Assembly: GCA_033239525.1 (NCBI GenBank)
Contig: BSYO01000025.1
Span: 10,760,001 to 10,824,000, forward strand
Length of the DNA stretch: 64,000 nucleotides
Origin: Nepenthes gracilis
Taxonomy: Eukaryota > Streptophyta > Magnoliopsida > Caryophyllales > Nepenthaceae
Direction of reading: 5' to 3'
Below, in pieces: positions 36,396 through 47,230 of the stretch. Each line of letters begins with the position of its first letter. Position 1 is the stretch's first letter. Under the pieces are notes generated by a model. It was not told the DNA's origin. It worked only from the letters and a program-made list of their open reading frames with translations, and did not search any database. The translations under genes were made by a program, and so were the position numbers.

Positions 36396-38020
36396 CTGCA
36401 TCATATTTACTGCATTGTTGGCCAGCCTATGTCTTCCGTTGGTTAGCTTGAGCCTTGGTGGTCCCAATCTTGGTAGTCCCAATTAGTAAGGAAGGTGTGT
36501 ATTGGGTCTATATAGTAAATTGTTAATTTTTAATTAATTAAGATGGATTCTAGGTTTCATAATTTACTTAGGGGAAATAATTAAAAAAAAAAAAAACAAA
36601 AGTTCAATAACTAATTCAAGAGAGTCTTTGATTATTCTAACCACAACTAATTACTCAGAGTTTGTCAATAGGTTACTCCACAATCACACACTTGTTCTGC
36701 TATGCAATTCATTAATATAATTACAAATGAAAAAGATTTTATGACAGACATGGAATATCTAAGAAAAGAATTCATATTTGAGAAAAATACTCAACTATGA
36801 AAATGGTATTTCAAATTTTTTACTAAAGAATATAGAGAATTATGGAAGAAAATTATGAATCAACTAGAAGTTGATATTCCATTCTTTGAATGGTTTCTTC
36901 CATATGCAGACAGAAACAAACTAATGCCTCAATCCCAATTTATCTCAAATTAATGTCAATACCCGGGCAACTAATCAATGGATAATCTCAATAGGCCAAC
37001 AAATTATTTCAACACATTCACCCTTAGCCTCACTCAAATTAAATGTTAATGGCACAACAATCATGGCTACTCCTTTTAAAAAGGGAGCTGATCATGATCC
37101 TAAATATAATACAAACTTAGAAGATATCAAGAATCTTTAATCAAGTAAAATATCAAAACTCAAGATCTACATACTGTATCAAAACAGTTAGCATAAGAAC
37201 TTTTATACAAAATAATCAAGTCAATACTACCAGTACTACTCAATTCCTGGACACAACATATCTACGCCACTAAGCATTCCCAACAGTTTATCTACCAAGG
37301 AAATAGTCCAATTACCTCAAAAGCAAACAAATGATTTATTAGAAATCATAACACAAAAACTACAACAAACTACTATCAACAAACCCTCAACTTCTTAATC
37401 AAATTCTAAACCTAATGTTATCATGAAAATTGTTCAAACCATAGATGAACATATACAAACGGAAGAAGATATACTAGACAATTTAGAAATCGACAAATTT
37501 GAAGATAAGAAAAGATACACTCCAATACCCCCAAATTCATTCAAAACTAGAAAATATTATCCTCAACCAACCCCTCCTAATATTCAATTTGAAAAATGAA
37601 ATCATTTTGATTCAAAAACATTCAATAGAGAATCCATCCATGACTGGAACATAAATAGAAAATTTGAATACGAAATCCTATACTTATTCCATAAAATAGG
37701 TATGGCGGCTACAGCCTACTTACTTCAAAAAATATCAAATCATCAAGCATGTAGATTCATTGTTGCCAGATTTTTTGGCACACTCAAATTTTGGCGGGAA
37801 AACCCCTTCACCCCCACAAACAAAGATTTTATGCTCAACCATACTGAAACTATTCAAATTGCAGGAGGAGATGATACAATAATATTTGAACAGTGTGAAA
37901 ATACTTTTGAAATATTGATTTTAACAATTTCTCAAACCTTCAAACTGAAGAGGTATTATCAAATTCAGAATTAAAAATATCAAACTTAAGATGCCTAACA
38001 CTAGATTTTTATCAAAATTA
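36396..38020 (+). mobile_element. Endogenous pararetrovirus copy 1, 5' fragment, plus strand
   Basis: Caulimoviridae-type sequence. The leader (36396-36541) matches that of copy 2. A polyprotein start at 36542 corresponds to the copy 2 start at 45143, with the same TTAATTAATTAAG before the ATG. The movement-protein-like and coat-protein-like part then runs to about 37974. Stops occur from the 15th codon on, so it is dead. It ends beside a (TTTA)n tract and meets the 3' end of copy 2 there, forming an inverted pair. Confidence 0.8.
36542..37974 (+). pseudogene. Pararetrovirus polyprotein fragment (movement and coat region), copy 1
   Basis: In family members this part of the polyprotein supplies the movement and coat proteins. 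Recognisable blocks are a T-N-Q-W-I-I-S region near 36975 that aligns with the movement-protein-like segment of copy 2, and the coat-type block IGMAATAYLLQKISNHQACR with a nearby LKFWREN at 37695-37805. At least six in-frame stops or shifts precede 37600. Only the last 90 codons are open. No restored sequence is given. Confidence 0.75.
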
Positions 38021-38029
38021 AAAAATATA

Positions 38030-38030
38030 T

Positions 38031-38065
<35 letters not shown>

Positions 38066-38066
38066 T
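38030..38066. repeat. (TTTA)n microsatellite
   Basis: Nine uninterrupted TTTA units at the junction of the two inverted pararetrovirus copies. It may mark the join or a former end. Confidence 0.95.
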
Positions 38067-38207
38067 GATGTTTAATCTCACTAGATCCTAAATCAACTAA
38101 AATAAATTCATAAAATCTTTGATTCTTAGTAGCGTCTAGAGTATGATATGAACTAAAACATTGAAAACACGCTTAGCAATGGTGATCAGTTCTTTGAGTA
38201 ACAGCTG

Positions 38208-38411
38208 TCAAGTATAGGTTGATAAGGTTTGAGTTTGGACGGCAATCTTGAATGACAAGGGTGGAAAGTCCCTTAGGGTTGAAAATTGGTCCGAAACCAG
38301 AATTGTATTTTGAATGACTGGCACGGCACAGTCTTGAGAAGTTTGCTTTATTGGAGTGGGAGGAGACATGATGGTCTTTTGCTTATCTTTCTTTGAGGCC
38401 ATTTTCATGAA
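38208..38411 (-). pseudogene. Pararetrovirus 3' small open frame
   Basis: A 66-codon minus-strand frame starts MKMASKKDKQKT and contains the D-Q-F-S-T-L-R-D-F-P-P-L segment. It lies just past RNase H and is rich in Pro, Gln and Thr. It probably belongs to the viral sequence by position and composition; function unknown. Confidence 0.45.
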
Positions 38412-38574
38412 AAAATTCTCTAATTAGAAAGCCTGGAAGAGAATTTGAGTCGTCTTTGATAAATTGAATTTCAAAATAAAAACAGACAAAACAGTTTGCC
38501 ATCTATCAAGAATTTGTTTTAAAACCATATTTTTAACATCTTTTGCAAAACATTATTAGCTGCTTTGCAACAGT

Positions 38575-39770
38575 TCACAATAAAAACCTTTTATGGTAAA
38601 ATTCATCTTTAAATTTTGAAATACACAAAACAATTGATAAAATTTTGTTCTTGATAGTTGAATAATTCTTTTGGGGACTGACCCAAATTCCTGAATAAAA
38701 ACGTATGATTTGAATGCTAGTCCTATATTTTATTTGTTGTTTCAAGATGCCCCCATAACCTATATAAGATACATCTATTTCTACAATCATAAATTCATTG
38801 GGCTAATGAATGGCTAGACATAGCAGAATTCGAACTTGTGATTTCAATTGTTTGACTATTTGAGTGTGCTGTGGTGTCCAAGGTACAGGATTATTTTAAA
38901 ATCATCAATATAACGGACCACAAATATGTTGCAATTTTGGGATAAAATTTGTAACATAATTGAGATATCCTAAAAATCTTTATAGTTCAATTTTATCTTC
39001 GATTTCATCTGAAAATTTATTTGCAAATTCAATTGCTCTTTGAATAGGAGTTATTGTATATTGATTAATATTAAATCCAAGAAATCTTACTTTTGTTTGA
39101 AATAATTTCATTTTTTGAATTGGGACTACTAATCCATTTTGTTTAATAATATTCAAATATTATTGTAACTGTTTGAAACATTGATCAACTGATTTTGAGA
39201 AAACAAGTATATCATCCATATAGACGATGATAAAATTTGTGAAGGATTGAAAATTTGGTCCATTATATTTTAAAATTTTGATTAAGCATTTTTTAGTTCA
39301 AATGGCATTATATTTCATTCATAATGTCCAAATGAAACGGTTAAAGCAATTTTATATCTATCATTCTCCTTGATTTGAATTTGCTAGAAACCACTTTTCA
39401 TATCGAATTTTTAACATATATGGGCATTATTGAGTCGATTGATTAAATCTCTTTTATTTGGAATTGTATATCCAATCCATTGTAAGACTTTATCGAGTGG
39501 TTTGTAATTGATAGCTACTCTAGGAACACTACCTTCAAGTTCAGCTTCTTTCATAATATTGACTGGTTTGTAATTGATAGCTACTCTAAGAACTCTACTT
39601 TCAAGTTCAACTTATTTCATAACATAGAAAGCAGAACAACTCCAATGAGATTTGGTCTTACTAATTCTTTTCTTGTGTAACTCTTGAATTTCTTTTTTAC
39701 CAAATTCTAGTAACTCTTGATTCATTTAAATAGACCTACCTTTTGTGGGAATTTGACTTTCATTGAAATT
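38575..39770 (-). pseudogene. Pararetrovirus reverse transcriptase and RNase H, degenerate
   Basis: RT starts near 39770 and carries the caulimovirid lead-in S-H-W-S-C-S-A-F-Y-V around 39615-39650. A substrate-pocket block lies near 39300-39480 and an intact YMDD catalytic box at 39211-39222. RNase H follows, with its best open part at 38575-38790 (an IVEIDVSYIGYGGIL catalytic start). Stops and one internal 66-bp duplication (39499-39630) break it. Described only; no repair attempted. Confidence 0.88.
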
Positions 39771-40039
39771 TTTTTCATATGGTAAACTAATTGGATGTTG
39801 TCTACAATCTCAAAAAGCATTAAAAAGATTTGCACAAACTTCTTTTTCGAATTGTTGTGGGATACTTTGAATTTTATTTTGAATTAATGGGCTTGCTAAT
39901 TATATTACACTTTTTTTTGAAATTCAATTTCTTCTGTTAGATAGGTTATTTGAGCTTTTTTCTTTTTATGAATTAGATTAATTTGTTTATGTATTGAAGT
40001 AGTTTGCAGTGAATGGATATCTCTAGATTTGAAAGGATT

Positions 40040-40233
40040 GAGAAATGGGAATAATATTGCTAGTCCTAACAGCATTCCTTCATGTGCTGCAATGAAGGTG
40101 CATATTAGAGTAAAAAATGGAGTACCTAGTATGACTTTTTGATCTAAATCTTTGACTAGGATAAATGTGGATTTGAAACAATATCCTTACTTGCATATAT
40201 GGAAACATTGGTCAATTTATAATTGATATTTAG
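40040..40233 (-). pseudogene. Pararetrovirus protease, C-terminal part
   Basis: Minus-strand reading resumes here after the inserted LTR with an I-N-Y-K-L-T-N block and then V-I-L-G-T-P-F-F near 40110-40140, the typical second half of a retropepsin. The first half lies at 42562-42695. Confidence 0.75.
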
Positions 40234-42561
40234 TGTACTATCCCGAATTTTTATTCAATTTAATTGAGATTATTTACTATTTTGGGTAATTTAGGCATGA
40301 TAAAAATTAATTAAATATTATAAATTTTTGAAGGATATTTGCATTTGTTGGGTCGGCGCCCGAAGTACACCCGTTCGGTCACCCAAATATCTATTTGAGT
40401 TTTAGGATTAAAAGAAAAAGGAATAATAATAATAATAATAATAATGAATAAAAAGAAGATTAGAAGAGGAAGGAAAACAGAAGCAATGCGGGGGTTCCGG
40501 GAAATAGGAGGAGGAAAAATGGAAGGAAGAGAAAGAGGCTCGAAGGGAAGAGAGAGAAGGAGCAAGATGGAGGCTCTCGGGTTTGATTCCGACTTGGAAC
40601 TAGTTGGAGAAATCGTAGATCGGGTCAAGGTAGATGCACCCATACCTTTTTCTTCCGTTCTTTTTTATTTTCGTTCGATCCCCTACGGGTATTATTATCC
40701 TGATACCCGACCCATATATGTATTTGTGATACCCATGACTTGAGCATACATATACATGAATTTCATGTCCAACTTCGTAGATTTTGACCAGTTTTCGCAC
40801 CAAAACCCTAACCCCACACCCGGATGATTTTGCCTTCCAATTTTTGGAACTTTTGCATAAATTTGCTCTAGAAAACTATTACCTATATCCCATATATGTT
40901 AATTTATCGATTGGATATCCAATTTGATAGTTTTATGTGAAATTTCGTTCACCGGAATCCTAACCTGTGCCCGGACCTCGTTTAAGCTTTTATTTTGAGT
41001 TTTACACATAAATTGTTTTGAGATTATGAATACCCATGTCTTGAATTTGATAATTTACCTATTGGATGCCCAATTTTCCGAGATTCGTCCAATTATGCAC
41101 AAACGGGCACTATTCATGCGCGGGAACTGTTCACCCAAACCTCTTTGGTAAATTTTGTATAATTTTCGCATTGTTTAATTGTCAATTAAGTTGCATATAT
41201 ATTTGCATGTTTTTAATTGTACATTCCGAAAAATATACTCGTTAACCAATTGTGAAGGGTTAATTGTTCGGAAGCCTTAAAGTCACGTTTGGCTTATGGT
41301 GGTAAAAGCTTCTACCATTTTCACACTTTACGATGTTCATGTATATAAATTATATCATGAGAAGACTTAAATCCGAAAGAAAGATAAAAATCATGCAAGT
41401 ATTCAGAGGGAATTCCACAATTTGTTATATGATTGATTTGTTCTCCTGGATGGAGAAATTCGCGAAAGAAGTTTGGTGGACCTTCCTTCAAAGAATAAGA
41501 AATCATAAAATTAGGACCACGAATTTATGTTACGGAGAGTAATATCCTTTGGCATGCTATTAGTATCACAGTAGAAACTCAAGAATTATCCTAACCGTGT
41601 ATTGTAGCGGGTAATACTCTCTGGCAAGCCTTAAGATATTACTGTGGAAAGACGATGATTGCCTCTGGATTGCGGGAGGCTAGGGTAGCGTTTTATTGGC
41701 CATGTATACCGGGTGATAGGTATACCGCTATGCCACGTGGTGTTTGGCCCATCTACAGGCATAATATGTAGATGTCTCCCCCTCTAGGTCTAAAAAAAGA
41801 GCTCATGACCTTTGATCATGTGGGGTATTATGATCCTTTTCTCGTTCTCCCGCACATTTAGCTAGTAAAGCTTACTGGACCTGATCAGTAAAGATAAGTA
41901 ATTATACATAATTTACATTTCCAAAAGGAGGTTAAAACATGAGAAGTCAATTGTATTCTAAAAGCACATTCGATCATATTTTATATTTACGCATCTTCAT
42001 TATACTCTTATATCTCTCTTTTACTTTATTTTGTATATATTGTTATCGTCTTTGATTATATTACACTTGTTGAGCATTTGATTCATCCTTACTGCCTTCC
42101 CTTGCCTTCAGATTAGCACAGGCTTATCCCAATGAGGCGGAGTAGAGACTAAAAGTGGACCTCTTTCTATTTGTAGTTTTGTATATGTTATGGGGAATTG
42201 TATATCTTTATATTTCAGTTGAAAATCTTAATGTATGTTGTACATATAATTGATAATTAGATAGTTTAGTTTCCGCTATGTTTGGATTTATTTATACTTC
42301 CGCAAGTTATTATTGTCTGTAACAAGTACCTAATGGCATTTCTATATCCGATGTTGTGTCCGAAGACATAACATTAGAGCCACGAATTTTAATGTGGCAT
42401 TTGGATATTGTGGTTATAGATGTCGTGTGCTGTTGGATGATAGTCATTTGGATATATTTGGTTTGTCGTAACAGAAATTTGTACACGTTTTGTATCAGAT
42501 TGACGGCCATATTACTGACAGAACTCTACCGGATTTTTGACAGTAAATATGGTCCGTCGCA
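40234..42561 (+). repeat. Solo gypsy-type LTR inserted in the pararetrovirus protease (2,328 bp)
   Basis: Begins TGTACTATCCCG and ends GGTCCGTCGCA. The flanks are TTTAG (40229-40233) and TTTAA (42562-42566), a 5-bp target duplication with one change. Removing the segment rejoins the two halves of the protease frame in the expected order. It contains an AAT microsatellite (40421-40445), a purine-rich tract (40446-40570) and a GC-rich leader, like the LTRs at 6.5-14.9 kb. Orientation is inferred as plus. The open frames inside have no family resemblance. Confidence 0.85.
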
Positions 42562-42695
42562 TTTAATCTTAATCAATTTGCACTATGTAATTTTTCAGTT
42601 ATTTTTTGATAATATCTTGTTGGAATTAGCTTTTCTGGAATATAATTTTGATTTGCACCAGTGTTTAACAGAGCGATAAGTTTGAAATATACTCA
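42562..42695 (-). pseudogene. Pararetrovirus protease, N-terminal part
   Basis: The minus strand reads LIALLNTGANQNYIPEKL, where L-N-T-G-A replaces the expected D-T/S-G-A active site. The catalytic aspartate is therefore changed to asparagine. The frame is then cut by the LTR insertion at 42561. Confidence 0.8.
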
Positions 42696-42699
42696 TTTT

Positions 42700-45143
42700 T
42701 TATAACTAAAGGAACTTGACAATACCATTTTTTTCAAAATTTAGTAATTATTTGAAGATAATCTTCTTCAAATAGTTCTGCTTCATTATTATTCAAAGTA
42801 GATTGTTGTTTTGATTCAAGTATTAATAATCTTGCATCAATTTGTAGTTCTTTAATTTTTTGATCTTACGCTTGATTTTTTAAATCTTTTATTTCTATTT
42901 TTACTTGTTTGATTTCTTTTTGGAGTTCTCCTGTAGCAACACATTTAAATAAAGATTGTATTGGATATTTTTTAAATATTTTTGGTAGACTAAAGGGTTC
43001 AGGATTTTCATATTTTTAGTTTTGAGTTAACAAATCTTTTAGTTTGAGGAAATATTGGTGATATAAATTAGGATCAAAGATTTTATAGAAAATATCAATT
43101 GAAAATTCTCTTTCATCATTTGATCTAAGCTGAATTCATCTTATTCAGGTTCAGAGTATGAAGAAGATGAATAACTTGATTAATTTTCTTACATTTCATA
43201 TATTTGGTCATTATCTTATTGATTAGACTCATAATCTTGTCCTTTAGAGTCACTTGGTATAATATTCTCTATATTTTCTATGAGTTTGATAATTTATCCT
43301 ATGATGTCTATTGGATGAGAATGGTTGATTATCTGTGGAATGTTTACAGTGTAGATGATGATGTGGTTTTGATCTTGATGGTTCTTATTTTGTCAATTCA
43401 ATGATATCAACAAAAAGCACCCATTTGAAGTTTAAATTATCTATTATCCTTATATAATTTTGATTGTCCCTTACATCCTTAACATAATTGTAACCTTTCC
43501 TTTTTGATAAAGGTCATCTCTCCTCATGGGATAGCACAACTTCCAAAGAAATCTGATAATTTTGATAAAATTCTTTTAGAAAACAGTGTTGGAAGACCTG
43601 CAACAAATCTTTCTTTTCAAAAAGATTCATAGCAATCACTTCTTCTAGATATATAAGTAACAAATTATATTTATATCATCTAAAGTCTTAAAGTATTGGG
43701 CATCTTAAGTTTAATAAAAGTAATTTTGAAATTGATAGTTCCTCAGACGGATTACCTATAAAGGTTTAAGAGATTGTTAAAATGAATATTTTAGCAGCAT
43801 TTTTACGTTATTCATATACAATCGTATCATCTTCTCCAGCCATTTGAAAAGTTTCAATATGGTTGGGTATAAAATCTTTCTTAGCGAGATTGCGAGAGTT
43901 TTCCCACCAAAATTTGAGTGTTCCTAAAAAGCCAGCAACAATAAATCTACAAGCTTAATGATCCGATATTTTTTGAACTAAGTAGCAATACCTATTTCAT
44001 GGAGTAAATATAGGATTTTGTATTCAGATTTTCATCTATATTCCAGTCATAGATGGATTCCTCATTGAATATTTTTGAACCAAATTGATTTTGTTTTTCA
44101 AATTGAATATGAGGGGTTGGTCAAGGATCACAATGTTGAATGATTTTGTTAGTTTCAGAGTACATCCTTTTTGATATATAATGTCATCTATTTCTTCATT
44201 ATCTTCTTAAGATTGGGTATCTTCATTATTAGTATCAATAGTTTGAACAGTTTTAATTATAACATTAGGTTGAGAAATTGGTTGAGAAATTGAAGGCTTG
44301 TTAACAATAGTTTGTTGTAGTTCTTGTGTTATGAGTTTTAATAAATCATTTGTTCATTTTTGTGGTAATTGAACGATTTCTTGGTAGGCAGAGTATGTCA
44401 TAGGCTCATTGGTGGTGATATATTATGTGAAAATTAAGTAGTATTAGTAGTATTAACTTGATCATTTTTGTATGAAAATTTATACCCTGTCTTAACTATT
44501 TTGATATAGCATGTAGATTTTGAGTTTGACAATTATATTGTTCATAAAGTTTTTTAATATCTTCTAAATTTACATTATCTTTGGGATTATGATCAGCTTC
44601 CTTTTTGAAAGGAGTAGCCATGATTGTTGTACCATCAATATTTAAATTGAGTAATGCTAAGAATGGATATGTTGAAGTAATTTGTTCCCCTGTTGAGGTC
44701 GTGCATTGATTAGTTACTCTAGAATTGACATTAATTTCAGATAGAAATGGGGATTGAGGCATTAGTTTATTTATATAAGCGGAAGAAATCATTCAAAGAA
44801 TGGAATATCAACTCCGAGTTGATTAAAAAGTTTCTTCCATAATTCTCTATATTTTGTAGTCTGTTCCTTAGTAAAAATTTGAAATACAAATTTCTTAGTT
44901 GATTATTTTTATCAAATATGAATTCTTTTCATAGATATTCCATGTTTGGCATAAAATCATTTTCATGTGTAATAACATTAGCGGATTGCACAGCAAAATA
45001 AGTAGGTGATTGTGGAGTAACCCTATTGACAAACTCTGAGTAATTAGTTACGGTTGGAATAAGCAAAGGCTCTCCTAAATTAGTTGTTGAGTTTTGTTAT
45101 TTTGAATTAGCCTGCCTAAATAGTTTTTGAAACTTAGAAGCCA
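42700..45143 (-). pseudogene. Pararetrovirus polyprotein 5' part (movement- and coat-like), copy 2
   Basis: Starts at the ATG at 45143 (MASKFQKLFRQANSK, then a stop). The open segment 44496-44792 has V-N-S-R-V-T-N-Q-C-T-T-S-T-G, the core of a 30K-type movement protein, followed by a helical tail. The coat region follows at about 43850-44100 and basic, acidic and repeat-rich parts to 42700. It aligns in order with copy 1. It is multiply stopped. Confidence 0.75.
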
Positions 45144-45595
45144 TCTTAATTAATTAAAACATTAACAAAGTACTAAAAAAAATAATGTACACTGTTCCTA
45201 CTTAACTAGGACCACCAATGACAGGGACCAACAACTCTTAGGCTGTCCAACGATGAGACTCAGGTTGACCAATGATGCAGTAGGTAGAAATCAAACAAAG
45301 TATGCCTAACAATTGATTAACGCAATAATCAAAATAACTTGGCTCTTCTACAATAAAACGACCATGGATAATATAGACCCAGGATAATATAATTCAACAC
45401 AGCAAAATAAAACAACAAAATAAGACAGTAAGAAATGATACCGATTTGATATCTACTTGTGTTGATTGCAAAAATAGATACAAAGTCTTGATAATATGTA
45501 AAAGGAATAAGAAGTTGATATTGGAAGTTAATACAAGGACTTAGAAAAGAGCATGGAAGAAAGCTAAGAACTCCCTTTAGAATTTCTTCGGAGGT

Positions 45596-45700
45596 AGTGG
45601 ATTGGATTGAGCTAGTTGGATGACAAAACTAGTACACTCAGTTATTAGATACAAAAAGAAGAGTGGATTGGATTGAGCTTGTTGGATGACAAAACTAGCT
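45596..45700 (+). repeat. Direct repeat of ~37 bp, 66 bp apart
   Basis: AGTGGATTGGATTGAGCT followed by (A/T)GTTGGATGACAAAACTAG occurs at 45596 and again at 45662 with one difference, at the boundary between pararetrovirus and LINE sequence. Confidence 0.85.
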
Positions 45701-47230
45701 GCTTCAATAGTAGGTATTTGTAATTATTAAAAATGTGGATATAGATGATGCTAAAAGTGTCGCAATAACTGATAGGAAGTTGATTACTGATAGAACCCTT
45801 GATTATTATAATGTGTTGCATGGAATCAACAGTGGAGAGTGACATGCCATCAAGAGCAATAAAAACAAGGTAAGTTGTCTGCCTGTAGAGAAATTCTTTT
45901 GTATATGATGGATCAAACAGAAAAATGCTCTAAGATCATGTCAAGAATAAAGTACATTGTATTGAATAGAATTAATTATTCATATCTAAGTACAGAACAT
46001 GAATTTATGTACTACAAAAACCTAAATACGGAAAGAATTCTGATGGATATTTTACCTATAACCCTTCTATAATTCGAAATATCATGATATAATCTGAAGT
46101 TAATCAAAAGATAATCTAAACAATTCTGGAAATACAATATACTTAACAATCTCTAGAGTGATTACTTCAATAGGATGGTCGTCATAAAGATGCCATGGAT
46201 TTAGCTCATACAACTTTCTTGAGGGGGCAGAAATATGTAGTACACTTCATTGCCATGAACTTGTTAGAAATTATCACATATAAGAGCTGCCTCCGAGAGT
46301 TGTGGTTAAAACTGATTTGAAAGATGCATATGATTCCCTAGAATGAGCTTTTAATGAGATCATAACAGGGCCTTAGGCATTTCTCAAATGTTTGTGAATT
46401 GGATGACTAATATCACTCGGTGCTCATTTTTCTATAAATATACAGGATTCAAAGGTATGATACCAGGGAGAAGGGGTTTGGAGCATGGTGTCACAATGTC
46501 ATATTAGCTCTTACTTTTGGCCATGGAATATTTCTCAAGGAAGCCGGGAAGGGTTTTGAAGAAAGTTGACCAAATGTCACCTTAGCTCTTTCTTTTTCCA
46601 TCAAATCACACTTAAGGCAGCTGGGAACTTTGATGGAGACCCTGATTTCAATTTCCATCCAAATGCAAGAAGTTTGGGATAACACATGGCACTTTTGATG
46701 ATGATTTAACTATGCCTAGTAGAGGTGATATAACTTATGTTCAACTTCTCATGTTTGAAGAGTAATCTGCTGCATCTGGCCTCCATGCTAACAAAAACAA
46801 AAGCCAACAGTAACATTGTGGTGGTATTGACAAGGATACCAACTATACCGTTGTTCCATGGCTAGGCTTTCAAGAGGACATGATACCAACCAAGTATCTA
46901 GCTATGTTACTCTTCTCGGGAAGACTCAAAAGTCAACGTCCTTGACAAGATTCTTCCAAAAATTGTCATCATGGAACACCAGATACTTTAATTTTCTGAT
47001 AGATCAGAACTTATAGACCGCTTTGCTCAGTGCTCTATAGCATGGGCTCAGCACATCCACATCAGCCAACCCAAATCTTCAAAACAATTTTGAATGTCTT
47101 ATGGGCTCTGTAGCATATCATCTTTCTCAAATCAGATCCATATCAAATGATCATGGTCCCCACCTTCGTGTTACCTTATACAAGCCTCACATCACCTCTA
47201 TGCTTGATTGAAACAGTTAATTTTTTTTTG
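45640..47230 (+). mobile_element. LINE (L1 type), 3' part: reverse transcriptase, degenerate
   Basis: Same strand as the endonuclease half at 35241-36395. Near 46295 PRVVVKTDLKDAYDS gives RT motif A with its aspartate. Then come a degenerate G-x-R-Q-G region, THGTFDDDLTMPSRGDI near 46683-46735 (motif C, FADD expected, FDDD here), SAASGLHANKNKS near 46765 and WLGFQEDMIPTKYLA near 46860-46905. Stops are frequent. The 3' end with poly-A could not be placed; similarity fades after 47230. Confidence 0.85.

Larger units (their letters stand above)
38100..45490 (-). mobile_element. Endogenous pararetrovirus copy 2, near full length, minus strand, LTR-interrupted
   Basis: Minus-strand order is leader (45144-45490), movement-protein-like region from the ATG at 45143, coat region, protease, RT, RNase H and a small 3' frame (38208-38411). 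This is a Caulimoviridae layout with no integrase and no own LTRs, about 5 kb without the 2.3-kb LTR inserted at 40234-42561. Many stops interrupt it. Genus assignment was not possible; a petuvirus- or florendovirus-like affinity is a guess from the single-polyprotein order. Confidence 0.85.

Noticed and set aside
42356..42679. 107-codon plus-strand frame as a gene
   Set aside because: It crosses the right border of the solo LTR into the antisense of the pararetrovirus protease.
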